From positions 1 to 49,716 of the forward strand of contig WRJA01000005.1 of NCBI GenBank assembly GCA_009782435.1: DNA of 49,716 nt, written 5' to 3'. The DNA comes from Oscillospiraceae bacterium. Its GTDB lineage: Bacteria > Bacillota > Clostridia > Oscillospirales > Oscillospiraceae. The notes under the pieces were generated by a model. The model ran no database searches, was not told the origin of the DNA, and worked only from the letters and a program-made list of their open reading frames with translations. Both the position numbers and the translations under genes were made by a program. Shown one piece after another: positions 7,110-17,800 of the stretch (its first letter is position 1; the number at the start of each line of letters is the position of its first letter).

Positions 7110-9727
7110 GAGAACTGCCGACGAGGTATGAACCTGAAAAAAGCGAGAAGAGAATCTATGATATGTGGATGGAAAAGGGATGCTTTCGCGCCGCGCGGGA
7201 CCCTTCAAAAAAGCCGTTCACCATCGTCATACCGCCTCCGAACGTAACGGGACAGCTGCACTTGGGCCATGCGTTCGACGAGACCATACAAGACGTCCTT
7301 ATCAGATACAAACGTATGCAGGGTTACAGCGCGCTTTGGCTGCCCGGGACAGATCACGCGGGCATTTCCACGCAGATAAAAGTTGAGGAGAATCTGAGGG
7401 TCGAGAATCTTACGCGCTTTGACCTCGGGAGAGAAAAATTCACAGAGCGTGTTTGGGACTGGAAAAACAAATACGGCGATCGCATAGTCGAACAGCTCAA
7501 AGCGTTGGGATGCTCGTGCGACTGGGACAGAGAGCGCTTTACCATGGACGAGACCTGCGGAAAGGCTGTGCGCGAGGTTTTTGTCAGCCTTTATGAAAAG
7601 GGCCTGATTTACAAAGGCAATCGCATAATCAATCGCTGTCCGGAATGCGCGACCGCGCTCTCGGACACCGAAGTCGAACACTCGGAACAGCCCGGGCATT
7701 TGTGGTATATTCGTTATCCGGTAAAGGATTCTCAAGAGTTCATTACGATAGCCACGACAAGGCCGGAGACGATGCTGGGCGACACGGGAGTGGCGGTGAA
7801 CCCGAATGACATGCGCTACTCTCACATTGTGGGAAAATCAGCGATACTGCCGCTTATAGGCCGCGAATTACCGATAGTGGCTGACGAATATGCCGACCCG
7901 GAATTCGGCAGCGGCTGCGTTAAAATAACGCCCTGTCACGACCCGAACGATTTTGAGGTGGGCTTGCGCAATGATCTTGAGCAAGTTCTTATCATGGACG
8001 AAAAGGCCCGCATAATTAACAGCGGAAAATATGACGGGATGGACAGATATGAAGCGCGCGAGGCTGTTGTTCGCGATTTGGAGGAGTCGGGATATCTCGT
8101 TTCGGTCAAAGAACACAGCCACAGCGTCGGCAGCTGTTATCGCTGCGGCACGGTGGTGGAACCGGTATCGTCAGAACAGTGGTTTGTTAAGATGCAGCCC
8201 CTCTCGCGCGAAGCCGCGAGGGTAGTTGAGGACGGCACGATCAGATTTGTGCCGGATCGGTTTTCGAAAATATACCTGAATTGGATGGAAAATTGCCGAG
8301 ACTGGTGTATTTCCAGGCAGCTTTGGTGGGGACACAGGATACCTGCGTGGTATTGCGAAGACTGCGGTCATGTGACCGTATCGCGCGAAGACGCGGCCTT
8401 TTGTCAAAAATGCAAAAGCGGGAAAATAAGGCAGGACCCGGACGTCCTCGACACTTGGTTTTCTTCCGCGCTTTGGCCTTTTTCAACTCTCGGGTGGCCG
8501 GATAAAACGGCGGACCTCGAGTATTTTTATCCCACGGATGTGCTGGTGACCGGTTACGATATAATTTTCTTTTGGGTTGCCCGCATGATTTTTTCCGGAA
8601 TGGAGCACATGAAAAAGGAACCTTTTAAAACAGTGCTTATCCACGGTCTCATTCGCGACCCCCAAGGTAAAAAAATGTCCAAATCCGCGGGTAACGGGAT
8701 AGACCCCATGGAAATGATCGACCGTTTCGGAGCGGATGCTTTGAGATTCAATATCATAACCGGAAACAGCCCCGGCAATGACATGAGATTCTACGCGGAG
8801 CGCTGCGAAGCCATGCGCAATTTTGCCAACAAGCTCTGGAACGCCGCGCGTTTTGTTTTGCTGAACTTGACGATCGAAAAAAATGAACTGCCGCTCAAAC
8901 CGGAAACCGAAGACAAATGGATACTCTCAAAGCTCAATACTCTTATAAAAGACATAACGGAAAATTTGGACAAATATGAATTGGGCATTGCCGCCGATAA
9001 GATAAATAATTTCATTTGGGACAGCTACTGCGATTGGTACATTGAATTGACAAAGCCGCGGCTGAACGGCGAGGACCAGGAGGCGAAACTATCGGCGCAA
9101 AAAGTCCTGCTCTATGTGCTTACCGAAACGCTTAAGCTTTTGCACCCGTTTATGCCGTTTATAACGGAGGAGATATACTCGGCGCTTCCGAATGGGGGAG
9201 AGGCGCTGATGACGGAAGAATTTCCGCAATATACCGATAAATACGATTTCCCGGAAGACGAGGCGGATTTCGAGACGATAATGTCCGCCGTAAAAGCTCT
9301 GCGCAGCCGGCGGGCCGAAATGAACATACCGCCTTCAAAAAAACCGAGGCTCATAATCGTCACGGACAGAAAAAAAGTCTTTGCCGACGGCGCTTCCTAT
9401 CTCACGAAGCTCGCGTACGCGGGAAGCGTTGAAATTGCGGACGAAACTCCGGATGACACATCGCAAACGGTCTCGGTGGCTACCGAAGGAGCGGTTATGT
9501 ATATGCCCTTGGCCGAGCTTGTAGATTTTAAAAAAGAGAGGGAGCGCATTGAAAAAGAGCTCGCCAAAGCGCGGCATGATCTGGCCGGCCAACGGATGAA
9601 GCTCTCAAACGATGAATTTATAAAAAAAGCGCCGGAGCGTGTTATTAACGCCGAGCGTGAAAAAGAAGCAAAATTGACGGCGCTGACAGAAAACCTTGAA
9701 GCGAGCCTTAACGGCCTTGCGGACTGA
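7106..9727 (+). CDS. valS: Valyl-tRNA synthetase
   Basis: Charges tRNA-Val and has 873 residues, typical of bacterial ValRS. The nucleotide-binding HIGH variant LHLGH is at 51-55 behind PPPNVTGQ, and KMSKS is at 523-527. Between them lies the editing (CP1) domain with [17 protein letters not shown]. Several Cys-x2-Cys pairs (CPEC, CEDC, CQKC) could bind zinc. The C-terminal ~65 residues form the charged coiled-coil arm that contacts tRNA ([17 protein letters not shown]). It begins with ATGA overlapping the thioredoxin stop. Pairing with a thioredoxin operon is unusual, but there is no sign of special regulation and no T-box upstream. Confidence 0.98.
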   Translation: MRELPTRYEPEKSEKRIYDMWMEKGCFRAARDPSKKPFTIVIPPPNVTGQLHLGHAFDETIQDVLIRYKRMQGYSALWLPGTDHAGISTQIKVEENLRVENLTRFDLGREKFTERVWDWKNKYGDRIVEQLKALGCSCDWDRERFTMDETCGKAVREVFVSLYEKGLIYKGNRIINRCPECATALSDTEVEHSEQPGHLWYIRYPVKDSQEFITIATTRPETMLGDTGVAVNPNDMRYSHIVGKSAILPLIGRELPIVADEYADPEFGSGCVKITPCHDPNDFEVGLRNDLEQVLIMDEKARIINSGKYDGMDRYEAREAVVRDLEESGYLVSVKEHSHSVGSCYRCGTVVEPVSSEQWFVKMQPLSREAARVVEDGTIRFVPDRFSKIYLNWMENCRDWCISRQLWWGHRIPAWYCEDCGHVTVSREDAAFCQKCKSGKIRQDPDVLDTWFSSALWPFSTLGWPDKTADLEYFYPTDVLVTGYDIIFFWVARMIFSGMEHMKKEPFKTVLIHGLIRDPQGKKMSKSAGNGIDPMEMIDRFGADALRFNIITGNSPGNDMRFYAERCEAMRNFANKLWNAARFVLLNLTIEKNELPLKPETEDKWILSKLNTLIKDITENLDKYELGIAADKINNFIWDSYCDWYIELTKPRLNGEDQEAKLSAQKVLLYVLTETLKLLHPFMPFITEEIYSALPNGGEALMTEEFPQYTDKYDFPEDEADFETIMSAVKALRSRRAEMNIPPSKKPRLIIVTDRKKVFADGASYLTKLAYAGSVEIADETPDDTSQTVSVATEGAVMYMPLAELVDFKKERERIEKELAKARHDLAGQRMKLSNDEFIKKAPERVINAEREKEAKLTALTENLEASLNGLAD

Positions 9728-9781
9728 CAGCAAAGCAAAAATACGCTCCGGAAAGGGACACCGGCCTCCCGCTGTAATAAT

Positions 9782-9828
9782 CGCCCGAGAAACAAACGCA
9801 GCTTGTTTCTCGGGCGTTAAATCATATT
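9782..9828. terminator. Bidirectional terminator between valS and the EAL-HDOD gene
   Basis: A 14-bp perfect stem, CGCCCGAGAAACAA (9782-9795) with TTGTTTCTCGGGCG (9803-9816), has a 7-base loop. On the plus strand TTAAATCATATTT follows. On the minus strand ATTATTACAG follows. It sits between two convergent genes and probably serves both. Confidence 0.75.
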
Positions 9829-11075
9829 TCCCGTTCCAAGGCTTCTTCGGCGTTTATGGAGTCTAACAGATGTTTGTACCAAATAAGAGAATCGATAAAG
9901 GCGTTGGTTATTTCTTCCAGTTTAATATTGTAGCGCACCATTTTAACGGCGACGCTGTCCCAATTTGCGTGTTCATAGGCGTATATGAGGTCTAAAACCT
10001 CATAGAGATCGCCGTCTTTTTCCACAAGAGCGCTGCTGACCCAGTCGTCCAGAGCGACTTCCGACACCGCTTCCGACATGGGTTTTTGCAATATGGCGTC
10101 CAATAGGGAAAACAAGCCGACCATAAAAAGGCTTGAAGCGAATATACCCATTCCGAAAACAGGAGCAAGATTTTCGGCGAAGCGGGCGCGAATCAGGGAG
10201 ATTCTTGTATATTCACTCGGCCGGTCTTCCGCGAGCCTGGTGGAAAGGACGGCTGTAGCCCATTTTTTTACTTCTTTTTGCCCCAAAATTGCCACGGCGT
10301 TTTTTATGGAGTCGATTTTTCTGCTTAAACCGGTAATTGAATTGTTTATGAATTGCAACAGCGACACTGACAGGGAAAGGTCCTGCCCGATGGCGGAGGC
10401 TACGACAGAGAGGTCGAAATCTTCCTCGTTGATCTGCTGCATAAGCGTCATGGCGTTTATTTTTACCGGAGACAGTTCGGCTTTTTCGTTTGTTACGGGC
10501 CGGTTATAAAAATAACCGGAATATAAGGCGCCGCTGAAATTATTGATTATGCCGAAGGTTTCCATGTCAGGTACGTTTGCTGCGAGCACCCGCTTTTTTT
10601 CGGTCATCGAACGTAATAAGCCGATAAGCTCATTTATGCGGAATTCCTCGGTATTAACAACAACATAGTCTGCCTGCTCAAAAAACGGACTTGTCATAAT
10701 TCCCGGAGACCACTCTATCGCAATGCCGTAGCCCAATTCTTTGAGCCTTTTACACCGGGAAAGGATATTCTCATCGGAATAAACAACGCCGGTCAAAAGG
10801 CATATGAGTTTATCCGGCGGGATATTGAGGTCAGTAGGCGCCCCGACGAGCAGTTGGAATTCATTGATTTCGACAAAAAGCGGCCGCCCGCCGGTGAAAG
10901 GCTCGACCCCCAACGTTTCAACCAAATCAAGGCCCGGAGACATCATAGCGTCACCGATGCTGTTATGGTCCTGAAACGAGCCGAAAAGTTGTTTTCCTAT
11001 GCGGTAGCACAGCCTGTAAGCCAAAACGGACATATCAGAACTGAAAAGCGGGATTGCCGCGATAAATGTGTTCAT
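9822..11075 (-). CDS. EAL-HDOD (YuxH-type) signalling protein, degenerate EAL
   Basis: A cytoplasmic protein of 417 residues with an N-terminal EAL-like half (1-200) and a C-terminal HDOD half (200-405), the architecture of YuxH/CdgJ-type proteins. The opening AAIPLFSSDMSVLAYRLCYR aligns with the family's P-I-F-D...YELLYR pattern. The catalytic glutamate position is arginine (YRLCYR), and the usual metal-binding acidic residues are not evident, so it probably cannot hydrolyse cyclic-di-GMP. The HDOD half lacks the HD metal residues, as is normal. Known relatives affect motility or surface behaviour. Here it lies next to S-layer genes and not far from a chemotaxis receptor. GGGAG lies ten bases before the ATG. 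Confidence 0.85.
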   Translation of the reverse strand: MNTFIAAIPLFSSDMSVLAYRLCYRIGKQLFGSFQDHNSIGDAMMSPGLDLVETLGVEPFTGGRPLFVEINEFQLLVGAPTDLNIPPDKLICLLTGVVYSDENILSRCKRLKELGYGIAIEWSPGIMTSPFFEQADYVVVNTEEFRINELIGLLRSMTEKKRVLAANVPDMETFGIINNFSGALYSGYFYNRPVTNEKAELSPVKINAMTLMQQINEEDFDLSVVASAIGQDLSLSVSLLQFINNSITGLSRKIDSIKNAVAILGQKEVKKWATAVLSTRLAEDRPSEYTRISLIRARFAENLAPVFGMGIFASSLFMVGLFSLLDAILQKPMSEAVSEVALDDWVSSALVEKDGDLYEVLDLIYAYEHANWDSVAVKMVRYNIKLEEITNAFIDSLIWYKHLLDSINAEEALEREI

Positions 11076-11137
11076 GACGATTACGCTCCCGTCACGCTGC
11101 TGACATACAAAAATCAGCCGTTTGACAAATCATTATT

Positions 11138-14100
11138 TTACATAAACGCTTGCCAGAACCGGTTAAGAATAACAGCGAGTTCTGCTCTTGTAATGTTCCC
11201 GGAGGGTACAAACGTTTCCGGCGTGCGGCCGTTGAGGACACCGGCTCTGTAGAGGTCGTAAACCGCTCCGCGCGCCAAAGAATCGATATTCCATTCGTCT
11301 GCGAAAACGGGGGCGTTGCGGACAAAGTTATATCGCATGTTCTGTATTGAAATGAAACGGGCCAAGAGCAAAGCGATATCCTGACGCGAAATGGCGCCGG
11401 TCAGATTATATTGGCTTCCTATCGGCAAAATGCTTTTGGAGAGCACCCATGCGTATGACGCTTCTCTGCCCTGAAGGGGATAACCGTACATCGAGATCAT
11501 GCTCGGGGAACCGGCCATCATATACAAGGCGTCTATGACTTCTCCCTGTGTCGCGGGGTCGCTCGGCCTGAAAGACATGGAGTCAAAACTCGAGGAACCC
11601 ATCCATCCGCGGCTGCTGACGAAACTCACGCTTGAGTAGTACCAGTCTGTTGAGTATACGTCACTGTATGAGGTGGCTAACGGCCGGGAGCTGACTATAG
11701 TGAACACCGCCGAAATCGACCTGTTGTCGCCGAAATTCACGACCATCGTGTGAGTGCCCTGACCCAAGGTGTCAAGGTATCCGTTTTGGAAAGTTATCTG
11801 CGTATGACTGTTGACCGCAGAGGAGAAATAGTGCTGGTTGCGAACGAGTATCCTGCCGTCCAAGGTGATGCTTCCGGCTCTGTTGAAGAGCTGATAGTCC
11901 CTCATGACGACTATGGAAAAAGGCGCTCCGGTACCGGTGGTGTAGGCGCTGCCGGCTGAGAAGTAGTATTCGGTGTTCGGCAGAACGACCTCGGGTCTTA
12001 CGGCGTATCCGCCGCTGCCGCCGACGTAGTAGTATCCTCCGCCGTTGTATTGGTAATTTCCGGTGTAGGGGTCGTAGTAGTAATCGTTGTAATAAGGATC
12101 GGAATTGTATCCTGAGTTCGGGTAGTAATTCGATCCTCCGCCGGTGTTTCCGGCTGAGAGCCCTGTATATGTGAAATAGGCGTAAACGGTCGTTTTATTT
12201 GAGGGCATGGTGAATTCGGTGAGTATGGCCTGCGTGTCTTCAAAAGAACCTCCGTTTGTCGAGGACCAGCCGGCGAACTGATAGCCGGGTATCGGCGAGG
12301 CGGAGACCGTAATTTTCTCGTTGTTTGAGTAGTCGGCTGAGTTTGAACCGCCGGCCGGCGCGATTATGACCGTTCCGCGCGCCGAACCCGTGCTGCGGGC
12401 GCTGCCGCCGGGGGTCGCGTGCAGCGTGAAGGAAAAGGGTTCGTATTCCCTGACAAAGACGATAAATTCCCGGGTCAGGTCTTCGAGCATATCGGAGTTG
12501 AGCAGACCGTTCTTTACGGTCGCCTTTAAGATCACGACTCCCGGCCTTTGGGCGATCATTTTACCGGATACAGGGTCGATATAGGCGCCGGTGTCGCCGG
12601 GATCCAGTTCCCACTCGATGTCTTTATAGGTAGCGCCGGTGGGGTTTACGGTGGCTTTCAGCTCAAACGGCTCTCCGACGAAAGCAAATCCCGGAAGCCC
12701 CGTGATGCCTGTGGCGGGAGCATAGTTTCCGACGGTTATCGTGAAAGTCTTTTTATAGCCCAAATCAGAGGAATAACCCCAGTCCTCTGAGTCGGTTACG
12801 CCTTTTATCACTTCCGCCTCAAGCACCACCGTTCCGGTTTTTCCCCATTCGACGGATAAAACGCTGTCGGGAAGGATACCGTCGGAAGCGGCGCTCAATA
12901 CTTCGACGGTCGATTTGTCAAAGTCGACGCGCCATTCGATCGGAGACTTGTTTGTGGCGTTAGTGGGGCTCACGGTGACGAAATCGTTGAGTTTGACCGT
13001 CGCGCCCATGGCTATCGTCATAACGGAAGAGGCGAGAGTGAGGTTAGATACCGGAACGAAAGTGGGAACAGCCGTTACGGTAACGGTACAGGTCGCCCTG
13101 AGCTTGCCGTCGAAAGTCCTGACCGTGATCGTCGTTGTGCCGGCGGCCACGGGGATGATTTTGCATTTGTACGCAATTTCGTTGGTTTGACTGTTATATT
13201 CTGTGTACGGATATGTATACGCGACTTTGGTGTTGCTGCTCTCCCATACGAGAGTTTGATCGGTGGCGTTATTCGGGTATAAAACAGCCGTTAATTCAAC
13301 CTGTTCGTCTAAGGGTACATCGTTCGGGTCCTCAGGCATCGGGATAGTCAGCCGGGTCTCGTCCAGGCGCAGATTGCTGACGGGAATGATCTTTTCGGTG
13401 ACTATCACAAGGCTGCTTGCCGTCGCCGTATTGCCGCCGCTTTCCGCGACCGCGTGTACGGTCGTCTCGCCGACCTCAAGCCCGTGTACGACTCCTGTAA
13501 CGCCGTTTGCGGTCTCGGTGCTTGATATCCGCGCCACGGCGCCGTTATCGACATACCACTTTACGGATTGTTTTACCGTTGTCGGATTAACGACGGCGCG
13601 AATCTCCGCCGTAGCTCCTTTCTCGATGTAAACGACGTTTTTATCCAAGGTGACGTAAAAATTGCTGACGATCGCCGGATAAGTCTGCGATGAGCCGGGA
13701 CTCCAATTCGGAGATGTCCATCCCGTGCCGCCGGGATAGTAGGTTATGGTGAAATCAGAATGAGCGCCCTTGAACACGTCGTTACCGAACGAGCGGGGAG
13801 CGTTTCCTTGAAAAACGGCGGTTTTCAGAGAAGAACACCCGGAAAACGCGCGGTCGCCTATCGTCGTAACAGAGGACGGCAAGGTCACGCTTTCCAAACC
13901 GGCGCAGATCATGAACGCTTCGGCGTTTACGGTTGTGACGGTGGGTTCGATCTCATAAACACCGCTGAGAGTTGCCGAAGCCTTGATGATTCGGAGCGGA
14001 GTGCCGTTTGCGTTGTTGTTGTTCTTTTCGATCAGAACGCCTCGGGGATCGATATAAAATCTGCCGGTGAAGTCCGGCCCGCTGCTTCCGCCTCTTATGA

Positions 14101-14671
14101 AACTCAGTGTGTTGCAGCCGATGAACGCATTGGTCCCGAGCGTTGTGATGTTATTTACGTTCGATAGATTCAAGCGTTCAAGTTTGGCGCATTTTTCAAA
14201 TGCGTAATTTCCGATCACGGTCAGATTCGCCGGAATGAGAGTTAAACCGTTGTGGTCGTTGATGTCCGTAAGGTCAGCGCATCCGGAAAAGGCGTAGTTT
14301 CCGAAGCGCGTTATATTTTTTTGAGTCGTATCAACAGTGACTTTCTTAAGATTTCCGAAATCCGCGAATGCGTAGTTGCCGATAACCGCGATGTTATCCA
14401 GCTTTATTTCTTCGACCATAGCGCGGTTTGCCTGCCACGGCGCGCCGTAGCGGGAATAGTCGTTGATCGTGTTGACTGTGCCTTTGCCGGTTATCGTGAG
14501 GACTTTTGTATTGTCATTTATTATCCATTCCAAATAGTTGCCTGTTGAGACAGTACCGACAGTGCCTTTTATTTCCGCGGCGCTTGCCGAAGGCGGAAAA
14601 GCCGCAAAAAGCGAGATCGCGAGCGCAAAGGTCAAAATAAGGCTCACCGAACGGTTTTTTTTGTACTTCAT
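11138..14671 (-). CDS. SLH-anchored surface protein with LRR, Ig-like, InlB-like and X2 modules
   Basis: A secreted cell-wall protein of 1,177 residues. The order is: signal peptide ending ASA (~1-32); BspA-type leucine-rich repeats (~80-290, repeated NYAF/AFxGC units); about four bacterial Ig-like (Big_2) domains (~330-745); an InlB B-like repeat (PGYQFAGWSS...NKTTVYAYF, ~770-840); a Tyr/Gly/Asn-rich segment (~845-890); an X2-like carbohydrate-binding module (~895-990); and three SLH repeats at the C-terminus (~995-1177). SLH repeats usually bind pyruvylated wall polymers. The ATG at 14671 has GGAGG eight bases upstream; a farther start at 14713 would overlap the -10 box. Probably an adhesin or envelope component; the ligand is unknown. 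Confidence 0.9.
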   Translation of the reverse strand: MKYKKNRSVSLILTFALAISLFAAFPPSASAAEIKGTVGTVSTGNYLEWIINDNTKVLTITGKGTVNTINDYSRYGAPWQANRAMVEEIKLDNIAVIGNYAFADFGNLKKVTVDTTQKNITRFGNYAFSGCADLTDINDHNGLTLIPANLTVIGNYAFEKCAKLERLNLSNVNNITTLGTNAFIGCNTLSFIRGGSSGPDFTGRFYIDPRGVLIEKNNNNANGTPLRIIKASATLSGVYEIEPTVTTVNAEAFMICAGLESVTLPSSVTTIGDRAFSGCSSLKTAVFQGNAPRSFGNDVFKGAHSDFTITYYPGGTGWTSPNWSPGSSQTYPAIVSNFYVTLDKNVVYIEKGATAEIRAVVNPTTVKQSVKWYVDNGAVARISSTETANGVTGVVHGLEVGETTVHAVAESGGNTATASSLVIVTEKIIPVSNLRLDETRLTIPMPEDPNDVPLDEQVELTAVLYPNNATDQTLVWESSNTKVAYTYPYTEYNSQTNEIAYKCKIIPVAAGTTTITVRTFDGKLRATCTVTVTAVPTFVPVSNLTLASSVMTIAMGATVKLNDFVTVSPTNATNKSPIEWRVDFDKSTVEVLSAASDGILPDSVLSVEWGKTGTVVLEAEVIKGVTDSEDWGYSSDLGYKKTFTITVGNYAPATGITGLPGFAFVGEPFELKATVNPTGATYKDIEWELDPGDTGAYIDPVSGKMIAQRPGVVILKATVKNGLLNSDMLEDLTREFIVFVREYEPFSFTLHATPGGSARSTGSARGTVIIAPAGGSNSADYSNNEKITVSASPIPGYQFAGWSSTNGGSFEDTQAILTEFTMPSNKTTVYAYFTYTGLSAGNTGGGSNYYPNSGYNSDPYYNDYYYDPYTGNYQYNGGGYYYVGGSGGYAVRPEVVLPNTEYYFSAGSAYTTGTGAPFSIVVMRDYQLFNRAGSITLDGRILVRNQHYFSSAVNSHTQITFQNGYLDTLGQGTHTMVVNFGDNRSISAVFTIVSSRPLATSYSDVYSTDWYYSSVSFVSSRGWMGSSSFDSMSFRPSDPATQGEVIDALYMMAGSPSMISMYGYPLQGREASYAWVLSKSILPIGSQYNLTGAISRQDIALLLARFISIQNMRYNFVRNAPVFADEWNIDSLARGAVYDLYRAGVLNGRTPETFVPSGNITRAELAVILNRFWQAFM
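12003..12141 (-). repeat. Tyrosine-rich low-complexity segment
   Basis: Within the SLH surface protein, about 46 residues contain 15 tyrosines among Gly, Asn, Ser and Pro, in clusters such as YY and YYY. It joins the InlB-like repeat to the X2-like module and looks like a flexible linker. Dense tyrosine could also allow cross-linking or aromatic contacts, but that is inference. Confidence 0.8.
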
Positions 14672-14703
14672 CTGTGTTGCCTCCTCCGCATATATACGTC
14701 GGA

Positions 14704-14732
14704 ACAATATCACAAATCCTGTTTTCTGTCAA
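14704..14732 (-). promoter_or_regulatory. Promoter of the 1,177-aa surface protein gene
   Basis: On the minus strand, a perfect TTGACA (14732-14727) and TATTGT (14709-14704) are 17 bases apart. The leader to the ATG at 14671 is about 25 bases and carries the GGAGG ribosome site. Confidence 0.7.
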
Positions 14733-14810
14733 TGCCGGCGCAGTATAAATTCGCCCGGTATGACTGCCGGCCGGCCGTCCCTCAAACGCCCTTTTTAAGG
14801 AAACATTCGC

Positions 14811-14839
14811 TTGACTTTTTTTTGCGTTTGTGTGAAAAT
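14811..14839 (+). promoter_or_regulatory. Possible promoter of the 2,270-aa surface protein gene
   Basis: TTGACT (14811-14816) and GAAAAT (14834-14839) are 17 bases apart. The -10 box matches only four of six positions. A second candidate -10, TATAAC at 14844-14849, has no good -35. One of them should drive the large gene starting at 14896. Confidence 0.4.
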
Positions 14840-14895
14840 TATGTATAACTGCGAACATGGTTTGTTGACGCCTTTTATTTGGAGGTCTTGTATAA

Positions 14896-17800
14896 ATGAA
14901 AAAACTGAAAAAAGTGTTTTCGGCCCTGCTTGCCTTTGTTATTCTTTCAGGAATGGTACCGCCGGAGATAATGCCGCAGGTATTGCGCGTGACACCGAGT
15001 GCCGAAGCTTACTACTATGACGTGGACGGGCATTGGGCCGCCGGCGTTATCAACCGCTGGGACAATTTCGGGTTTATCGATAAAGAGGTTTTTCCAGAAC
15101 CGGATTTTGACCCGGACGTTTTCATAACCCGGGGAGAATTCTTCTCACTTTTGGTCAGGTCTTTGGGCGCGAATATAGCGAGCACGGATTTCATCGACCC
15201 GTACAGCGCGCCTTTCAATGATTTGTGGGAACTGCCGGATAACCTCTATGACGTCGTCGCCGTGGCCTATCAAATGGGCATTGCGAACGGTTATCCCGAC
15301 GGCACCATGCGCCCTTACGGCAATCTGCTCAGACAGGACGCCGCGACCCTGACGGCCAGAGCGCTCGGAATGAGTACCATGGCCGACTGGGAACTGTCGC
15401 GTTTCACCGACTCTTTCATTATTGCCTCTTACGCGAGGACTTATGTGGCGGCGTTTGTCGCGAAGGGCCTTTTAAACGGCTACGGCGACGGAACGCTCCG
15501 GCCGGAAAACTATTTGACCCGCGCCGAAGCAGTAAAGATGCTTGACAACATATTTACCAACGTATATTTACCCGAAGCGGGATACCGCAACATCTATCTG
15601 CAGGGCGATCTCTTGATTCAAACGCCGGGCGCGGAGCTTCGAGACGTTGTTATCAACGGCGACGTTATTGTCGGCGACGGCGTCGGCTTCGGCAATGTCG
15701 TGTTTGCGAACTGCGACATAAACGGCCGCCTCATCATACGCGGGGGCGGGCCGAACAGCATTACGCTCAACAACACAACGGTGAGCCAAGGCATGTATGT
15801 AGCCAGCTTCAGCGCGGACACTCACATTTCGGTCACCGACAGCTCAACGGTCCCGATTTTGGAAGCTGTTTCCGGCTTTTCGCTGTCCGGAGGAGGCGTG
15901 GCTGCGCTCACTCTGCTTGAAAACGCGAAGGTCAACGCCATCGTCAACCTCGACGGCGTCAGCTTGGACGATCTTGTGATCGGCGGCGCCGGCGCTACTG
16001 TGAATTTGAATTCCGGGCACGTGATAAACGCCCGCTTCGACGAGGCCGGGCAGAACGCCAATCTGATCATGGCGCCCGCGACTTCCGTGGCGCATATGAT
16101 GATATTCGCGCCGAACGCAAAGATCACGGGCAAGGGCAGAATAGCGAATTTGGTGATCAACAACGCGGGTGCGAGCGTTGAGCAAGCACCCGAGACTTTT
16201 TCTCTCGGCGCGAATATCAACGCGAAAGTGGGAGGCGCGGACGTGTCCGGCCCCGATTCCCAATGGCCTAACGACAGAATAGACAGGATAAGCGTCGGCA
16301 GCACGTTGAAGCTGCAGCTCTTGGACAATACAAGCGGTCACGCTCCTTTCGATCAGGCTGCCTTAGCGCTGAACATGGCGGCAGGCGCCGCCTCAGCGGA
16401 GGCATATGTAACTCAGGCCGCGGCCAGCCGCATACCGCTGACGGACAGATTCGGCAGATTGGCTTATTGGATAGGCTTCTTTGTGCCGGCTCCGCCCGAC
16501 GCCGCCAACATGGCGTCCGTGTATTATGAGTACATCCTCGGCTCGCCCGTTACCATTCCGCCGAAAACCCTCGATACCTACAACGGAAGGCAGGGCCTCA
16601 TAATCTATCTGCCGGTGTTCATCGTTCCCGGCACCAACACCGGTTATCTCAACGAACTGCTGCACATCAACTGGGGCGGGCAGCTGACCGAAAACATCCG
16701 CTTCATACCGGGGACCGCAAGAGCCGCGGCCGGGACCTCGGCAGGGTCGGCGGCTCCGCCTTCGATACAGACCCCGCTCTTGCAGGTGCAGCCTCTGAAC
16801 TCCTCTCAGAGAACGATATTGGAGACCGATTTCAACAACAGGATCATGCGCACCGGCTTCGAGGGATACGAGCCTTTTACCGGCGGTGAGGCGACGCGCC
16901 GGATACTGAATTCGGATAATCCGCTCGGCATACCGACAAGCAGCAATCAGGGGCTTGACGCCATTAACCGCGCATTAACTTCAATGGAAGCTCAAGGCGT
17001 TTTGGAAGACCCGAAATTTGCCTCCGATCTGACGGTCAACACGTCGGTCAACAGCCAGTATTCAAGGCTGTCGAACGCCGGAAAGCTCTGGGTGGCCGGG
17101 GAAGTCCTGACCGCGCGGAAAACGCAGTACGCCAATCCTGCGGCGGTCAAAGCGGCCTTTGATAAAGCCGTACAGACGCGGCTCGATCAGGAGACTTCGC
17201 TCCTGAGAAAAATCAACGAATCCGGAGATTTTTCACTGCTTCGTACAATTATCGAAAATTCCGCAAACGCCGCCATTCTGGAATTCCAGACCGGGGCCGA
17301 CCCTTACAAGAGCTTTTCGAACTCCAAAAAAGACGATATGGCGAAATATCTGTGGAACCTTCGCCAGTACAACTCGATACAGGAAGTAATTGACGCCATA
17401 CGCAAATATTTGGGCGACCCGGCTAACGCGTTGCCGCCGAGTTCCGGCGGAGACGTCGACATACGCGATTTTGTGATACAGCGTATTTCCGTAAATGTAA
17501 CGCCGAACAACCTGTCGCTCGCTTTCCGCGAGACAAGGACGGTGACCTTGTCGGTTGAGCTGACGGACGGGACTTTTATGACAGCGGCGCAGATCGGCTC
17601 ACTGATAGGCCAAAAAAGAATCAATTACAAATGGGACGGCGCGGCTGAGGAAAACGTGCCGAAAGGAGCCGTCGGATATCTTGAGAGCATGGGTTCAGGG
17701 AATCTCAACGCATATAAACTGACCTGCGACAACCGCGGCCTTACCGCTCAGGGCAACACGGACAAGCTGACATTTTCTTTGAGAGACGCCAACAACAAAC

